Origin: UBA10205 sp035289625
GTDB lineage: Archaea; Iainarchaeota; Iainarchaeia; Iainarchaeales; Iainarchaeaceae
Assembly: GCA_035289625.1 (NCBI GenBank)
Contig: DATDWP010000011.1
Span: forward strand, 1 to 10,595
Length of the DNA: 10,595 nt
Direction of reading: 5' to 3'
Below the pieces are notes generated by a model. It saw nothing but the letters and a program-made list of their open reading frames with translations, had not been told where the DNA came from and made no database searches. Below are positions 1 through 6,219 of this stretch, piece by piece. The first letter of the stretch is position 1; each line of letters opens with the position of its first letter. The position numbers and the translations under genes were made by a program.

Positions 1-451
1 CGCTAGGGTCGCTTATTGTGTAGCGCGCAAGAGTAAAGGGCCCTGCGCGCATTACAATTACTTGGCTTATTTCATTTAGTGTTCTTTCTGAGAGTTCGTC
101 TTCAAATTCGTTTGAGTGGGTGCATAGTGTTGCTTTTTCAAATTTGTTTTTGAATAAATCAAGTATGATTTTATTTGTCCTAGATTTGATTTCAATGGCC
201 TCAAGTGGCAGAGTGGAATTTTTTAGTGCAGAGTTGATTTTTTTGTCAAATAGGTTTTCTAATTCTGCCCTTTGAAATTCTGTAGTGCTAATTTCAAGGC
301 CTATTATTTGCATTTGAGAATAAGATGAATTCGTTGTGTGCTGCATGCTGCTAAGGGTGAATAAAATTGGCAGGCTTGCAAGAAGAACAACAAGCCCAGC
401 AAGTCCTTTGGTGTCCATATTGTTGTTTGGAACAATAAGCGATTTAAACAT
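1..451 (-). CDS. Pilin-like or signal-anchored surface protein, partial (C-terminus beyond left edge)
   Basis: An open frame runs without a stop from the left edge to 451, giving 150 residues of an incomplete protein. The family is not recognised. From the ATG at 451 the protein starts with about 16 mostly polar residues ending in DTKG, then a hydrophobic stretch (LAGLVVLLASLPILFTL), then a polar, probably extracellular domain with one Cys. A Lys-Gly pair just before a hydrophobic helix resembles archaeal class III (prepilin) signal peptides, but the Glu often found at mature position 5 is absent, so an ordinary signal anchor is equally possible. The first ATG lies 14 bases past the stop of the winged-helix gene. 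A second in-frame ATG at 418 would give the shorter start MDTKG and has TTTAAA about 25 bases upstream (441-446), so it could be a leaderless start. It probably belongs to the same operon as the two genes upstream. Confidence 0.7.
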   Translation of the reverse strand, partial: MFKSLIVPNNNMDTKGLAGLVVLLASLPILFTLSSMQHTTNSSYSQMQIIGLEISTTEFQRAELENLFDKKINSALKNSTLPLEAIEIKSRTNKIILDLFKNKFEKATLCTHSNEFEDELSERTLNEISQVIVMRAGPFTLARYTISDPS

Positions 452-465
452 TTCGTCAATCGACG

Positions 466-1134
466 TTACCTTATGCTGCGTTTTTCTTCCCATTTGCAGT
501 CTAGTTTTCCGTCACGGCCGGGCTTACTATTAGCCTCATCATAAACATCTGCATCTTCGCACTCTTGTTCTGTTCCGATTGCAGCGCATAGTTGCGCGTA
601 GGGTATGCTCTCTTTTACATTCTCTGATATATACTCTTCATTTCCTTCAAAATTCGGAACGCAAGGTGGCGTTGCAGTTGCAATACCGGCACTTGATGGG
701 GTTGATACTATTTGCGAATCCATCTGCAAATCCTCTGCTGGGTTCTTTTGCATTGCAGGGGTATATTCTCCAATTGCGCTGCTTCCAAGTTGCATTTGCA
801 TGTTTGTAAATATGAGTGCAATTCCAATTAGTGCAAAAAGCCCAGTTGCGCCTAGTACAATGAGTATATTTGAATTGGTGTTTGTATTGAGGAGTTCTTT
901 GCCTTTTTTTGTAAGGGAGTAGTATTTCCATTTCCTTCCCTCATCTAATAGTTCTATTAGCCCACACTCTTTGAGTATTGTAGTGTGCTGCTTTACTGTA
1001 GGGGCTGCCATCCCGGTTTTTGTAGAAAGCTCTGAGAGGGTGTATTTTCTCTGCTCTAGCATTTTGAGTATTTTTGTCCTTGTTTGTGAAGAAAGGGCCT
1101 TGAATTCAGCCCTTGAGAGTGAGATCTCTACCAT
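466..1134 (-). CDS. Membrane-tethered winged-helix (ArsR-like) regulator with cysteine-bearing outer domain
   Basis: This 222-residue protein has three parts. Residues about 6-82 form an ArsR-type winged helix: a helix resembling the family start (LSSQTRTKILKMLEQ), a helix-turn-helix region (LSELSTKTGMAAPTVKQH), and a wing ending in WKYYSLTKKGKELL. Residues about 89-110 are one hydrophobic membrane segment. Residues 111-222 are polar and acidic, with Cys at 158, 183, 192 and 213 that could form disulfides outside the cell. The expected topology is DNA-binding domain inside and sensor-like domain outside, so it could pass an envelope signal directly to a promoter; its target and ligand are unknown. 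The ATG at 1134 follows GAGGG at good spacing, and that site overlaps the stop of the upstream gene, which indicates co-transcription. The winged helix and membrane segment are clear; the sensing role is inferred. Confidence 0.85.
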   Translation of the reverse strand: MVEISLSRAEFKALSSQTRTKILKMLEQRKYTLSELSTKTGMAAPTVKQHTTILKECGLIELLDEGRKWKYYSLTKKGKELLNTNTNSNILIVLGATGLFALIGIALIFTNMQMQLGSSAIGEYTPAMQKNPAEDLQMDSQIVSTPSSAGIATATPPCVPNFEGNEEYISENVKESIPYAQLCAAIGTEQECEDADVYDEANSKPGRDGKLDCKWEEKRSIR

Positions 1135-1146
1135 AAGTTTCCCTCT

Positions 1147-1443
1147 TTAGAGCAAAAATATTAGGAGTACAAAAATGCTGAATGCCGCTACTGCAAAATC
1201 CCTGTTATAATATGCAAGAAGACCTGCAACTGCTGGGGCTAGTATGAATATTTCTCCTTCTCCTTTTGTCCCGACAACATAGCCAAGTACTGCCCCTGCT
1301 GAAATGAGTATGAAAAGGAACGCAACAAACCTGCTAATGCTCTTTGTTATGTAATCTTCTACTTTTAGGAATAAATTATCCATTCTGGATTTTCCTTCCC
1401 CAGGTACTGTTACAACTACATTAGCTGCTGCTCCATCGCTCAT
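1147..1443 (-). CDS. Small three-helix membrane protein, unknown function
   Basis: The product has 98 residues and matches no family I recognise. The first 37 residues are soluble, with an early low-complexity stretch (GAAANVVVTVPGEGK) and then an amphipathic segment. Three hydrophobic segments follow at about 38-57, 64-79 and 83-98. The last runs to the very C-terminus (FSIFVLLIFLL), so there is no soluble tail. The start at 1443 lies about 55 bases downstream of a good TATA box (1494-1503). An overlapping ATG at 1448 is out of frame. The gene is first in a leftward operon and is 12 bases from the membrane-tethered regulator, so the two may work together, perhaps with this protein as a partner or stabiliser. 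That link rests on position only. Confidence 0.75.
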   Translation of the reverse strand: MSDGAAANVVVTVPGEGKSRMDNLFLKVEDYITKSISRFVAFLFILISAGAVLGYVVGTKGEGEIFILAPAVAGLLAYYNRDFAVAAFSIFVLLIFLL

Positions 1444-1493
1444 GCCATCTTATTGGGTTCTTTAGGGCTTTTTAATGTTTCATTTTCCTTAGT

Positions 1494-1503
1494 ACTTATA
1501 AAC
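1494..1503 (-). promoter_or_regulatory. TATA box of the leftward membrane-protein operon
   Basis: Read on the minus strand the site is GTTTATAAGT, preceded by CCTTAAA, a plausible TFB recognition (BRE) stretch. Transcription would start near 1472, leaving a leader of about 28 nt before the ATG at 1443. The site abuts the TTAAGGG repeats, so a protein bound to those repeats could interfere with this promoter. Confidence 0.6.
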
Positions 1504-1504
1504 T

Positions 1505-1531
1505 TTAAGGGTGGGAGGGGTTAAGGGCGGG
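1505..1531 (+). repeat. Two TTAAGGGYGGG direct repeats
   Basis: TTAAGGGTGGG at 1505-1515 and TTAAGGGCGGG at 1521-1531 are 16 bases apart start to start and differ at one base. G-rich strings of this kind occur in archaeal origin-recognition boxes. The first copy sits directly next to the promoter of the leftward operon. Confidence 0.65.
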
Positions 1532-1559
1532 TTTTGAGAAGCAGCTAGTTCCCTTAACC
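1519..1559. repeat. Inverted repeat GGTTAAGGG / CCCTTAACC
   Basis: Perfect nine-base arms lie at 1519-1527 and 1551-1559, with a 23-base spacer. Past one mismatch the complementarity continues for two further bases. It could be paired protein-binding sites in DNA, for example for Orc1/Cdc6, or a stem in RNA. Confidence 0.65.
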
Positions 1560-1618
1560 GCCATCCACATGAGCCGAAATATTTCCTCTGTGGGATTATA
1601 AATTGCTTTGCAGACCCC

Positions 1619-1829
1619 TCATTGCCGGTGCCACGCAACAGTTTCGTCTGTTGGGTACGATGCACCATCCTAACGGATGGGGATTGCTTCGCATCCAAAA
1701 ATACTCTCATCTATTGGGTACGACAGCTGCCTCATTTGCACTGGCAGATCTTTGCTAATTTTATGAACAATTTACAAAAAGTTCGGGGTTTTAAAATGCG
1801 CATGTAGGGGTTCATTGCCGGTGCGACGC
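1619..1829 (+). repeat. Imperfect direct repeat pair, TCATTGCCGGTGCNACGC
   Basis: Copies at 1619-1636 and 1812-1829 are 18 bases long and differ at one position. GTTT follows both, after four extra bases (aaca) in the first copy. A second pair lies between them: TCTRTTGGGTACGA at 1647-1660 and 1710-1723, again with one difference. The pairs suggest parts of a dispersed repeat family or a partial duplication of a structured element. Confidence 0.6.
1627..1696. other. Cluster of hairpins, candidate structured RNA
   Basis: GGTGC (1627-1631) pairs with GCACC (1662-1666). Within it CAACAG (1636-1641) pairs with CTGTTG (1648-1653), leaving an asymmetric internal loop of 4 and 8 bases. CCATCC (1665-1670) pairs with GGATGG (1675-1680), and GGATTGC (1681-1687) pairs with GCATCC (1691-1696) with one bulge. 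A stem, internal loop and stem recalls an H/ACA guide, but I see no clear K-turn or ACA box at the right distance. The strand and identity are unknown, and it may instead be DNA structure belonging to an origin. Confidence 0.35.
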
Positions 1830-1835
1830 GTTTAC

Positions 1836-1844
1836 TTTTAATAT
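1836..1844 (+). promoter_or_regulatory. TATA box of cdc6
   Basis: The site is TTTTAATAT. Its centre is 26-27 bases before the ATG at 1867, which places the transcription start on that codon and supports a leaderless mRNA. The site overlaps the alternative ATG at 1843, which argues against that codon being used. Confidence 0.55.
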
Positions 1845-1866
1845 GCAAAAGTGCTATTCTATTCCT

Positions 1867-3003
1867 ATGCCAAAGAACCTTTTTTCCTCCTCGGCTTCAA
1901 AAGAGAGGGGTGTATTTTTGGATGAGCGCTACCTATACCCGGAGTTCATCCCGGAAAAACTTCCCTATAGGGAGAAGGAAATAGAGACTCTTGTTTATTG
2001 TTTTGACCCGGTTCTGCGCGCAAGAAAGCCGTTAAATGTTTTTTTGGCAGGTTCAACAGGCGTAGGGAAAACAGTGTGTGTTAAATATGTGCTAAACCAA
2101 TTGGAAGAATCATTTGATCGAGCAAAGAGCCTCTATCTCAATTGTTTTGAGTACAATTCAAGGCCTTCTGTTCTTATTGCGATTGCAAATTTTGTAGGTG
2201 CAGGGGTTCCGCGCCGCGGCCTTGCAACTGATGAGATTTTTACAAAAATGGTCGAGTATTTGAAAAAGAGCGGATTTGTCCCAATAGTTATTTTGGATGA
2301 ATTTGACCAGCTCTTGATTTCTGAGCAAAATTCAAAATTGCTCTATGATCTTTTGCGCGTTGTTGAGTATGAAAAATTGCACATCGGAATAGTGATGATT
2401 TCAAACGATGTTTCGCTCACAACCAAACTAGATTCTCGTATCAGAAGTTCTCTAGCAGAGCAGACAATAATTTTCAATTCCTATTCTCCATCCCAGTTAA
2501 AAGGAATTTTGAAAGAGAGGTGTGATGGGGCTTTTGTAAAAGGCGCAGCAGGGGATGATATAATTTCGCTGGCAGCAGCTCACGCAGCTAAAATTGGAGG
2601 GGACTGCCGCGTTGCCCTCGAATCTCTTTTGCGAGCAGGAAGACTCGCCGAGCGCGCAAATTTATCGAAGGTTTCAATTGAGCACTTGCGCTCTGCTTTT
2701 GAGGATGTGGATGCAGTTTCTGCTCTAAAAAGTTTAAAGCATCTTGATGGTGATGAAAAGATGCTCTTGCAAATAATTGCGCAAAACCAGCCTCTTGCTT
2801 CCGGGAAAATTTATGAAATATATTCGGCTTCCGGAAAAACCCTAAAGGAGAGGAGGCTGCGGGATATTTTATCACTTCTTGAGAGGCAAAACCTTATCTC
2901 GTACAAAGAAGTTAAGTTAGGAAATAAGGGCAAAACCCGTGAGTACTCTTGCCGCCCAAATAAAAATTTGGTGCTCTCTGAGCTCTTAAAATTGGGCAAA
3001 TAG
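1867..3003 (+). CDS. cdc6: Orc1/Cdc6 replication initiator
   Basis: This AAA+ ATPase binds origin repeats and helps load the MCM helicase. From the ATG at 1867 it has 378 residues, usual for the archaeal family. Visible motifs are Walker A GSTGVGKT (62-69), Walker B VILDEFD (141-147), a sensor 1 Asn in MISND (180), an arginine-finger region DSRIRSSL (189-196), and sensor 2 in GGDCRVALESLL (Arg 248). A C-terminal winged helix covers about 290-378 and includes ERRLRDILSLLERQNLI. The N-terminus matches the family pattern, with PEFIPEKLPYREKEI before the ATPase. An in-frame ATG at 1843 would add eight residues, but it lies inside the TATA box. The repeat-rich block directly upstream is a candidate origin. 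rfcL follows on the same strand after 37 bases with its own TATA box. Confidence 0.95.
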   Translation: MPKNLFSSSASKERGVFLDERYLYPEFIPEKLPYREKEIETLVYCFDPVLRARKPLNVFLAGSTGVGKTVCVKYVLNQLEESFDRAKSLYLNCFEYNSRPSVLIAIANFVGAGVPRRGLATDEIFTKMVEYLKKSGFVPIVILDEFDQLLISEQNSKLLYDLLRVVEYEKLHIGIVMISNDVSLTTKLDSRIRSSLAEQTIIFNSYSPSQLKGILKERCDGAFVKGAAGDDIISLAAAHAAKIGGDCRVALESLLRAGRLAERANLSKVSIEHLRSAFEDVDAVSALKSLKHLDGDEKMLLQIIAQNQPLASGKIYEIYSASGKTLKERRLRDILSLLERQNLISYKEVKLGNKGKTREYSCRPNKNLVLSELLKLGK

Positions 3004-3012
3004 CTGATTTTC

Positions 3013-3019
3013 TTATATT
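3013..3019 (+). promoter_or_regulatory. TATA box of rfcL
   Basis: TTATATT is centred 25 bases before the ATG at 3041. The spacing fits a leaderless transcript starting at that codon and not at the in-frame ATG at 3023. It indicates that rfcL can be transcribed independently of cdc6. Confidence 0.55.
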
Positions 3020-3040
3020 CTCATGCGCTCTAATTCTAAA

Positions 3041-4435
3041 ATGGCTAAGCTTTGGACAACCGAATTTTTCCCAAAAAACTCGCAAGAATTTGTAGGTAAC
3101 TCTGATATTGTTGAAAAGGCAATGGAGTGGGGCAAAATTTGGAACTCCGGGCAAAAAGAGCCTCCCCTTCTTTTATGGGGGCAAATTGGTTCAGGAAAAA
3201 CCTGCCTTGCATACCTTATTGCCTCTGCGTTTAAGTGGGACGTAGTTGAACTTAGCAGCTCGGATATCCGATCAAAGGATGCAATTGAACGCGTTGTAGG
3301 CCCCGCGCTGCAGAACGCTTCTTTTTTTGGTTCTAAAAGAATGATTCTAATAGATGAGGTGGATGCCCTTACCGGAAGTGATAGGGGCGGGGCAGCAGCG
3401 ATTACTTCTATAATAAAAGATTCCAAAAACCCGGTGGTTCTCACAGCAACAGATATTTTTTCGGACAAGAAGATTTCAGGGTTGCGGTTTGTGTGCAAAA
3501 CATTTGAATTCAAAAAAATAAATTACCTCTCAATGGCAAAGCGCCTTGGGCAAATTTTAGAGGGCCTCAATGTGGAATTTGACATCGATGCAGTAAAAGA
3601 GCTTGCAAAAAATTCTTCAGGGGATATGCGTTCTGCTCTTCTTGATATGCAAACCCTTGCCTTGGGTGGAAAAATAGATCTTGTCGCAGTCAAGTCAATT
3701 TCAACCCGTGAGAGGCAGCAGAAGGTATTTAGCGTAATGAAGGAAATTTTCAAGGGCACTGATTTTTCAACAATAAGAGAAGCGAGAAATAAGAGCGATC
3801 TTGATTCGGACATGCTTATCAGATGGGTCGAGGAGAATATCCCGCGCCAGTATAGCGTGCCTGGTGATGTTGCTCTTGCATTTGATAGGCTTTCGCGCTC
3901 TGATATTTTCAATGGGAGAATTTACAACAAGCAGCACTGGGGTTTTTTGCGCTATAGTACTGAACTTGCAGCAGAAGGGGTTGCGCTCTCAAAGCAAAAA
4001 CCATCCCACGATTTTGTGATGTATCAATTTCCCGGGCTTTTATCAATGCTATCAAAAACTTCAGGGCTGCGCGCTCTCAAAAAATCCCTTGGCCGCAAGA
4101 TAGGCAAGCTCACGCACTCCTCTTCACGCAAGGTGATTTCAGCTGACCTTCCGTTTTTGAAAGAAGTGTTTAAGGAGAAAGAAAAAGCGGTTGCTCTTAG
4201 CGCTGCATTTGAACTAGATGAAAAGGAAATTGCTCTGCTGCTTGATGCTTCCCCAGATACAAAAAAGGTAAAATCGATTTTTGATGAAGCGCAGTCAGTA
4301 ATTGAAGAGCGCTCGCGGCCAAAAGCGGTTTCTGCTCCAATTGAATCTAATGAGGAAGGAGAATTGAAAGATGTTGAGGCAGAAGATAGTGAAAAAGAAA
4401 ATGACGGCAAAATCAAGCAGACAAGGCTGTTTTAA
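3041..4435 (+). CDS. rfcL: Replication factor C large subunit (clamp loader)
   Basis: This subunit of the RFC clamp loader opens the PCNA ring and loads it at primer-template junctions. From 3041 it has 464 residues and starts MAKLWTTEFFPKNSQEFVGN, the usual RFC N-terminus. Walker A is GQIGSGKT (47-54), Walker B is ILIDEVDAL (102-110), the sensor 1 region is LTATD, and sensor 2 is NSSGDMRSALLDMQ. A helical collar domain covers roughly 240-400. The C-terminus is a lysine- and glutamate-rich acidic tail ending in KQTRLF, like the terminal PCNA-binding peptide of archaeal RFC-L but stopping at the Phe. An upstream in-frame ATG at 3023 would add six residues; the 3041 start is preferred because the TATA box lies 25 bases before it and it matches the family. 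Its stop codon overlaps that of pheT on the other strand. Confidence 0.95.
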   Translation: MAKLWTTEFFPKNSQEFVGNSDIVEKAMEWGKIWNSGQKEPPLLLWGQIGSGKTCLAYLIASAFKWDVVELSSSDIRSKDAIERVVGPALQNASFFGSKRMILIDEVDALTGSDRGGAAAITSIIKDSKNPVVLTATDIFSDKKISGLRFVCKTFEFKKINYLSMAKRLGQILEGLNVEFDIDAVKELAKNSSGDMRSALLDMQTLALGGKIDLVAVKSISTRERQQKVFSVMKEIFKGTDFSTIREARNKSDLDSDMLIRWVEENIPRQYSVPGDVALAFDRLSRSDIFNGRIYNKQHWGFLRYSTELAAEGVALSKQKPSHDFVMYQFPGLLSMLSKTSGLRALKKSLGRKIGKLTHSSSRKVISADLPFLKEVFKEKEKAVALSAAFELDEKEIALLLDASPDTKKVKSIFDEAQSVIEERSRPKAVSAPIESNEEGELKDVEAEDSEKENDGKIKQTRLF

Positions 4436-6087
4436 ATTTCCATTTCAAGTACTATTATAGGTTGTTCTAGCCCGAAGTTTGCCTGCACTTTTTCTGAAAT
4501 TTCCCCTAAAAAGCCGCTGCACTCCCCCAAAATTTGCGCCCTTCTCCCTTCCTTAAATGTTGGGTGGGCCGATTCTTTTAGTGTGCATTTTTTTCCAAGT
4601 TCGCGGCAAAGGGCTTCAAAAATGGATTTGATCAGAGTATAGCCGTATCCTTTTCCTGCAAGCGCCACGCAAAGAACATTTTTCTCTTTTGTTTTTGTAT
4701 CCGAATTTGCATCAAGTGAGAGGGTTTTTCCAACTTCAAATATTTTGTGCGGGTACTCTACGTTTTTATTTTTTGATAAAAATTCCAATAGTTCAGGGTA
4801 GATGTTTTTTCGCAAAATGCTCCAGTTAGCAGATACCGGGTTTGCAATTTCAACAAATTCTTCACCGGAGAGTTCTACCATTTTCTGCTGCTTTTCTTTG
4901 GATGTTAAATTGAATGTGAGGACTTCTTGCAATGAAAGCCCAATGCAAGCATCCCTTACCTTATCAAGATAGGAAGTTTGCGCTCTTTGCTCTCCTGTTA
5001 CGCTCATTTTAGGTCGCACTGGGCGTATTTTGTTGTAATTATATCCAATAAGAACGTCTTCAACAACATCAACAGGGTGCATTATATCGTTTCTAAAATC
5101 CGGGTATTGCAGTTTTAGTTTTTTGCCGCTTTTTTTTACTTCGTAGCGTGCTTTTTGGAGTAGTGAAATAATTTCACTATCTGTTAGTTCGAGTCCGCTG
5201 ATTTTTTTTATGTAATCAATATCACACTCTATTTTTTTCGTATTAAAAAATGGGGTTTCTATTGGGGCTTTTGGGTATGTTTTGGTTTTTGGGAATTTTA
5301 TTTTCACTGCCTCTATTTTTCCGCCCCTATCAGCTAGTGCCATGCACATCACTTTTAGTGCAACATTTACTTTTTCCCAATTATACCCTGTTGATTCAAT
5401 GAAGATATTTTTTGTTTTCTCGCTGACCTTTCCTGTTGTTTCAGAATTAATTATGGGGGGCATTGAGGCAACAGTTCCGGCTGAATCAATTACAATGGGG
5501 TAGCGATCAGAGCCTTTTAACAAGTGCCCAAATTCCCTGCCTTTAGGGTGCTGGGTTAGTATTTCGCTTGGGCGCATTTTTGCCTTAAATTCTAGCGGCA
5601 CGTACTCTATTTCATTGTCCTTATATCCGCGGTAGTATATCGGGGCTTTCATTTTGTCAAAATCATATAGGCCAATTCCTGCTTCTTTTCTTTTCCTTCC
5701 AAATGTTGTCCCTACTTTTTCTTGCAATTGTATCGTTTGCAAAAGAAGTTCTTCTGTGACTTTTACATTGCGTATTATTGCGCATGCAATAAATGGCCTA
5801 ACTTTTTCAACGCTCTGTTCTATTGTGCATGACACTTTTGCAGCAGCTACTTTGTATTTTGGCAATCCTTTTTCAAACCCTGTTCGTGCCAAAATTTCTC
5901 TTGCAATTCCTTCAGCGCTCCAAACATCTGGGCGCAGGGTTTCTTTTACATCCGCTTTTATTTTGTCGCCCTCAATTGCATCTATTTCCCCTTTTACATA
6001 CATGAGGGAATTTTCAAGCTGTTCTGTTGTGAGATTTTTTCCAAGAAGTGATTCGAGGTCTTTTTTGCTGAAATCAATTGTAGGCAT
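4432..6087 (-). CDS. pheT: Phenylalanyl-tRNA synthetase beta subunit
   Basis: With PheS this forms the class II enzyme that charges tRNA-Phe in the cytoplasm. The 551-residue length and absence of an N-terminal EMAP/OB domain are typical of the archaeal/eukaryotic form. Visible signatures are ETLRPDVWSAEGIAREI (49-65), the B3/B4 editing region with TTFGRKRKEAGIGLYDF (127-143), a B5 domain with YPDFRNDIMHPVDVVEDVLIGYNYNKIRP (328-356, given in part), and the catalytic-like core from about 360. The start at 6087 follows GAGGTGA with six bases between GAGGTG and ATG, the best Shine-Dalgarno site in the window. The frame stays open to 6159, but that extension lacks family similarity and is rejected. 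A 132-base gap separates it from pheS and holds its own TATA box and an inverted repeat able to pair with the ribosome-binding site. Confidence 0.95.
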   Translation of the reverse strand: MPTIDFSKKDLESLLGKNLTTEQLENSLMYVKGEIDAIEGDKIKADVKETLRPDVWSAEGIAREILARTGFEKGLPKYKVAAAKVSCTIEQSVEKVRPFIACAIIRNVKVTEELLLQTIQLQEKVGTTFGRKRKEAGIGLYDFDKMKAPIYYRGYKDNEIEYVPLEFKAKMRPSEILTQHPKGREFGHLLKGSDRYPIVIDSAGTVASMPPIINSETTGKVSEKTKNIFIESTGYNWEKVNVALKVMCMALADRGGKIEAVKIKFPKTKTYPKAPIETPFFNTKKIECDIDYIKKISGLELTDSEIISLLQKARYEVKKSGKKLKLQYPDFRNDIMHPVDVVEDVLIGYNYNKIRPVRPKMSVTGEQRAQTSYLDKVRDACIGLSLQEVLTFNLTSKEKQQKMVELSGEEFVEIANPVSANWSILRKNIYPELLEFLSKNKNVEYPHKIFEVGKTLSLDANSDTKTKEKNVLCVALAGKGYGYTLIKSIFEALCRELGKKCTLKESAHPTFKEGRRAQILGECSGFLGEISEKVQANFGLEQPIIVLEMEI

Positions 6088-6093
6088 CAATGT

Positions 6094-6099
6094 CACCTC
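6094..6099 (-). promoter_or_regulatory. Shine-Dalgarno site of pheT
   Basis: GAGGTG on the minus strand lies six bases before the ATG at 6087 and fixes the start of pheT. The complementary CACCTC occurs on the same strand at 6161-6166, so the site can be hidden in a stem. Confidence 0.75.
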
Positions 6100-6106
6100 G
6101 GTTGGG

Positions 6107-6161
6107 CAATGAATTTGACAAATGAATATAAGATTGGTATTTCTCATTGTCCAATTCATTG
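6107..6161 (-). promoter_or_regulatory. Inverted repeat in the pheT leader, candidate translational switch
   Basis: The arms are 6107-6124 and 6145-6161, about 17 bases with one T/G difference and one extra base, around a 20-base loop. In the leftward transcript CACCTC (6161-6166), just outside the 5' arm, can also pair with the ribosome-binding site GAGGTG (6094-6099), leaving an eight-base bulge. A second small stem, CCTATC/GATAGG (6168-6173 and 6184-6189), precedes it. The structure would form only in readthrough RNA from pheS, because transcripts from the local TATA box lack the 5' arm. Confidence 0.5.
6124..6131 (-). promoter_or_regulatory. Internal TATA box of pheT
   Basis: TTATATTC on the minus strand shares its TTATATTC core with the rfcL site. 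Transcription would begin near 6102 and give a leader of about 15 nt that just includes GAGGTG. The site lies in the loop of the inverted repeat. Confidence 0.5.
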
Positions 6162-6219
6162 AGGTGCCCTATCTTCGCCTCTCGATAGGCCTTGCTCACT
6201 TCGTTCGCAATATTTTTTC

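Larger units (their letters stand above)
1444..1866. other. Gene-free, repeat- and hairpin-rich intergenic block upstream of cdc6
   Basis: About 420 bases hold no convincing gene. Inside are two TTAAGGGYGGG direct repeats, a nine-base inverted repeat of GGTTAAGGG, scattered GGGGTT motifs (1517, 1785, 1807), a cluster of hairpins at 1627-1696, a further stem (CTGCC 1727-1731 with GGCAG 1743-1747), two pairs of imperfect direct repeats, and an A/T-rich stretch at about 1748-1783. Short open frames cross the block on both strands but lack ribosome-binding sites and run through the hairpins. The place next to an Orc1/Cdc6 gene and the repeat content fit a replication origin. The canonical archaeal ORB sequence known from other groups is not visible. 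Confidence 0.5.

Noticed and set aside
1489..1710. Minus-strand open frame of 73 codons in the block upstream of cdc6
   Set aside because: It has no ribosome-binding site, its peptide is low-information, and it runs through the hairpins and G-rich repeats and over the promoter of the leftward operon.
1651..1723. Possible tRNA gene or tRNA fragment
   Set aside because: A GGATTGCTTCGCATCC stem superficially recalls a T-arm, but there is no seven-base T loop, no acceptor stem and no D or anticodon arm in order.
1622..1807. Plus-strand open frame of 61 codons in the same block
   Set aside because: It starts inside the hairpin cluster, lacks a start signal, and its peptide shows no domain or membrane pattern.
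1505..1829. CRISPR array
   Set aside because: The repeats are short, only two copies each, unequally spaced and imperfect, and no cas genes are in the window.
1843..1866. Upstream ATG for cdc6
   Set aside because: It lies in the TATA box, and the eight extra residues do not fit the family N-terminus.
3013..3513. Long antisense open frame within rfcL
   Set aside because: It is a shadow of a well-conserved gene with Ser/Arg-rich translation typical of opposite-strand reading, and no start signals are seen. The same holds for frames opposite pheT and pheS.
6088..6159. N-terminal extension of pheT
   Set aside because: The strong Shine-Dalgarno site six bases before 6087 and the family start MPTIDF favour the internal ATG; the extension overlaps the leader hairpin.
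6191..6210. Quasi-palindrome CTTGCTCACTTCGTTCGCAA after pheS as a terminator
   Set aside because: The arms match at only part of their length and, although T/A-rich sequence is nearby, it lies on the wrong side for the leftward transcript.
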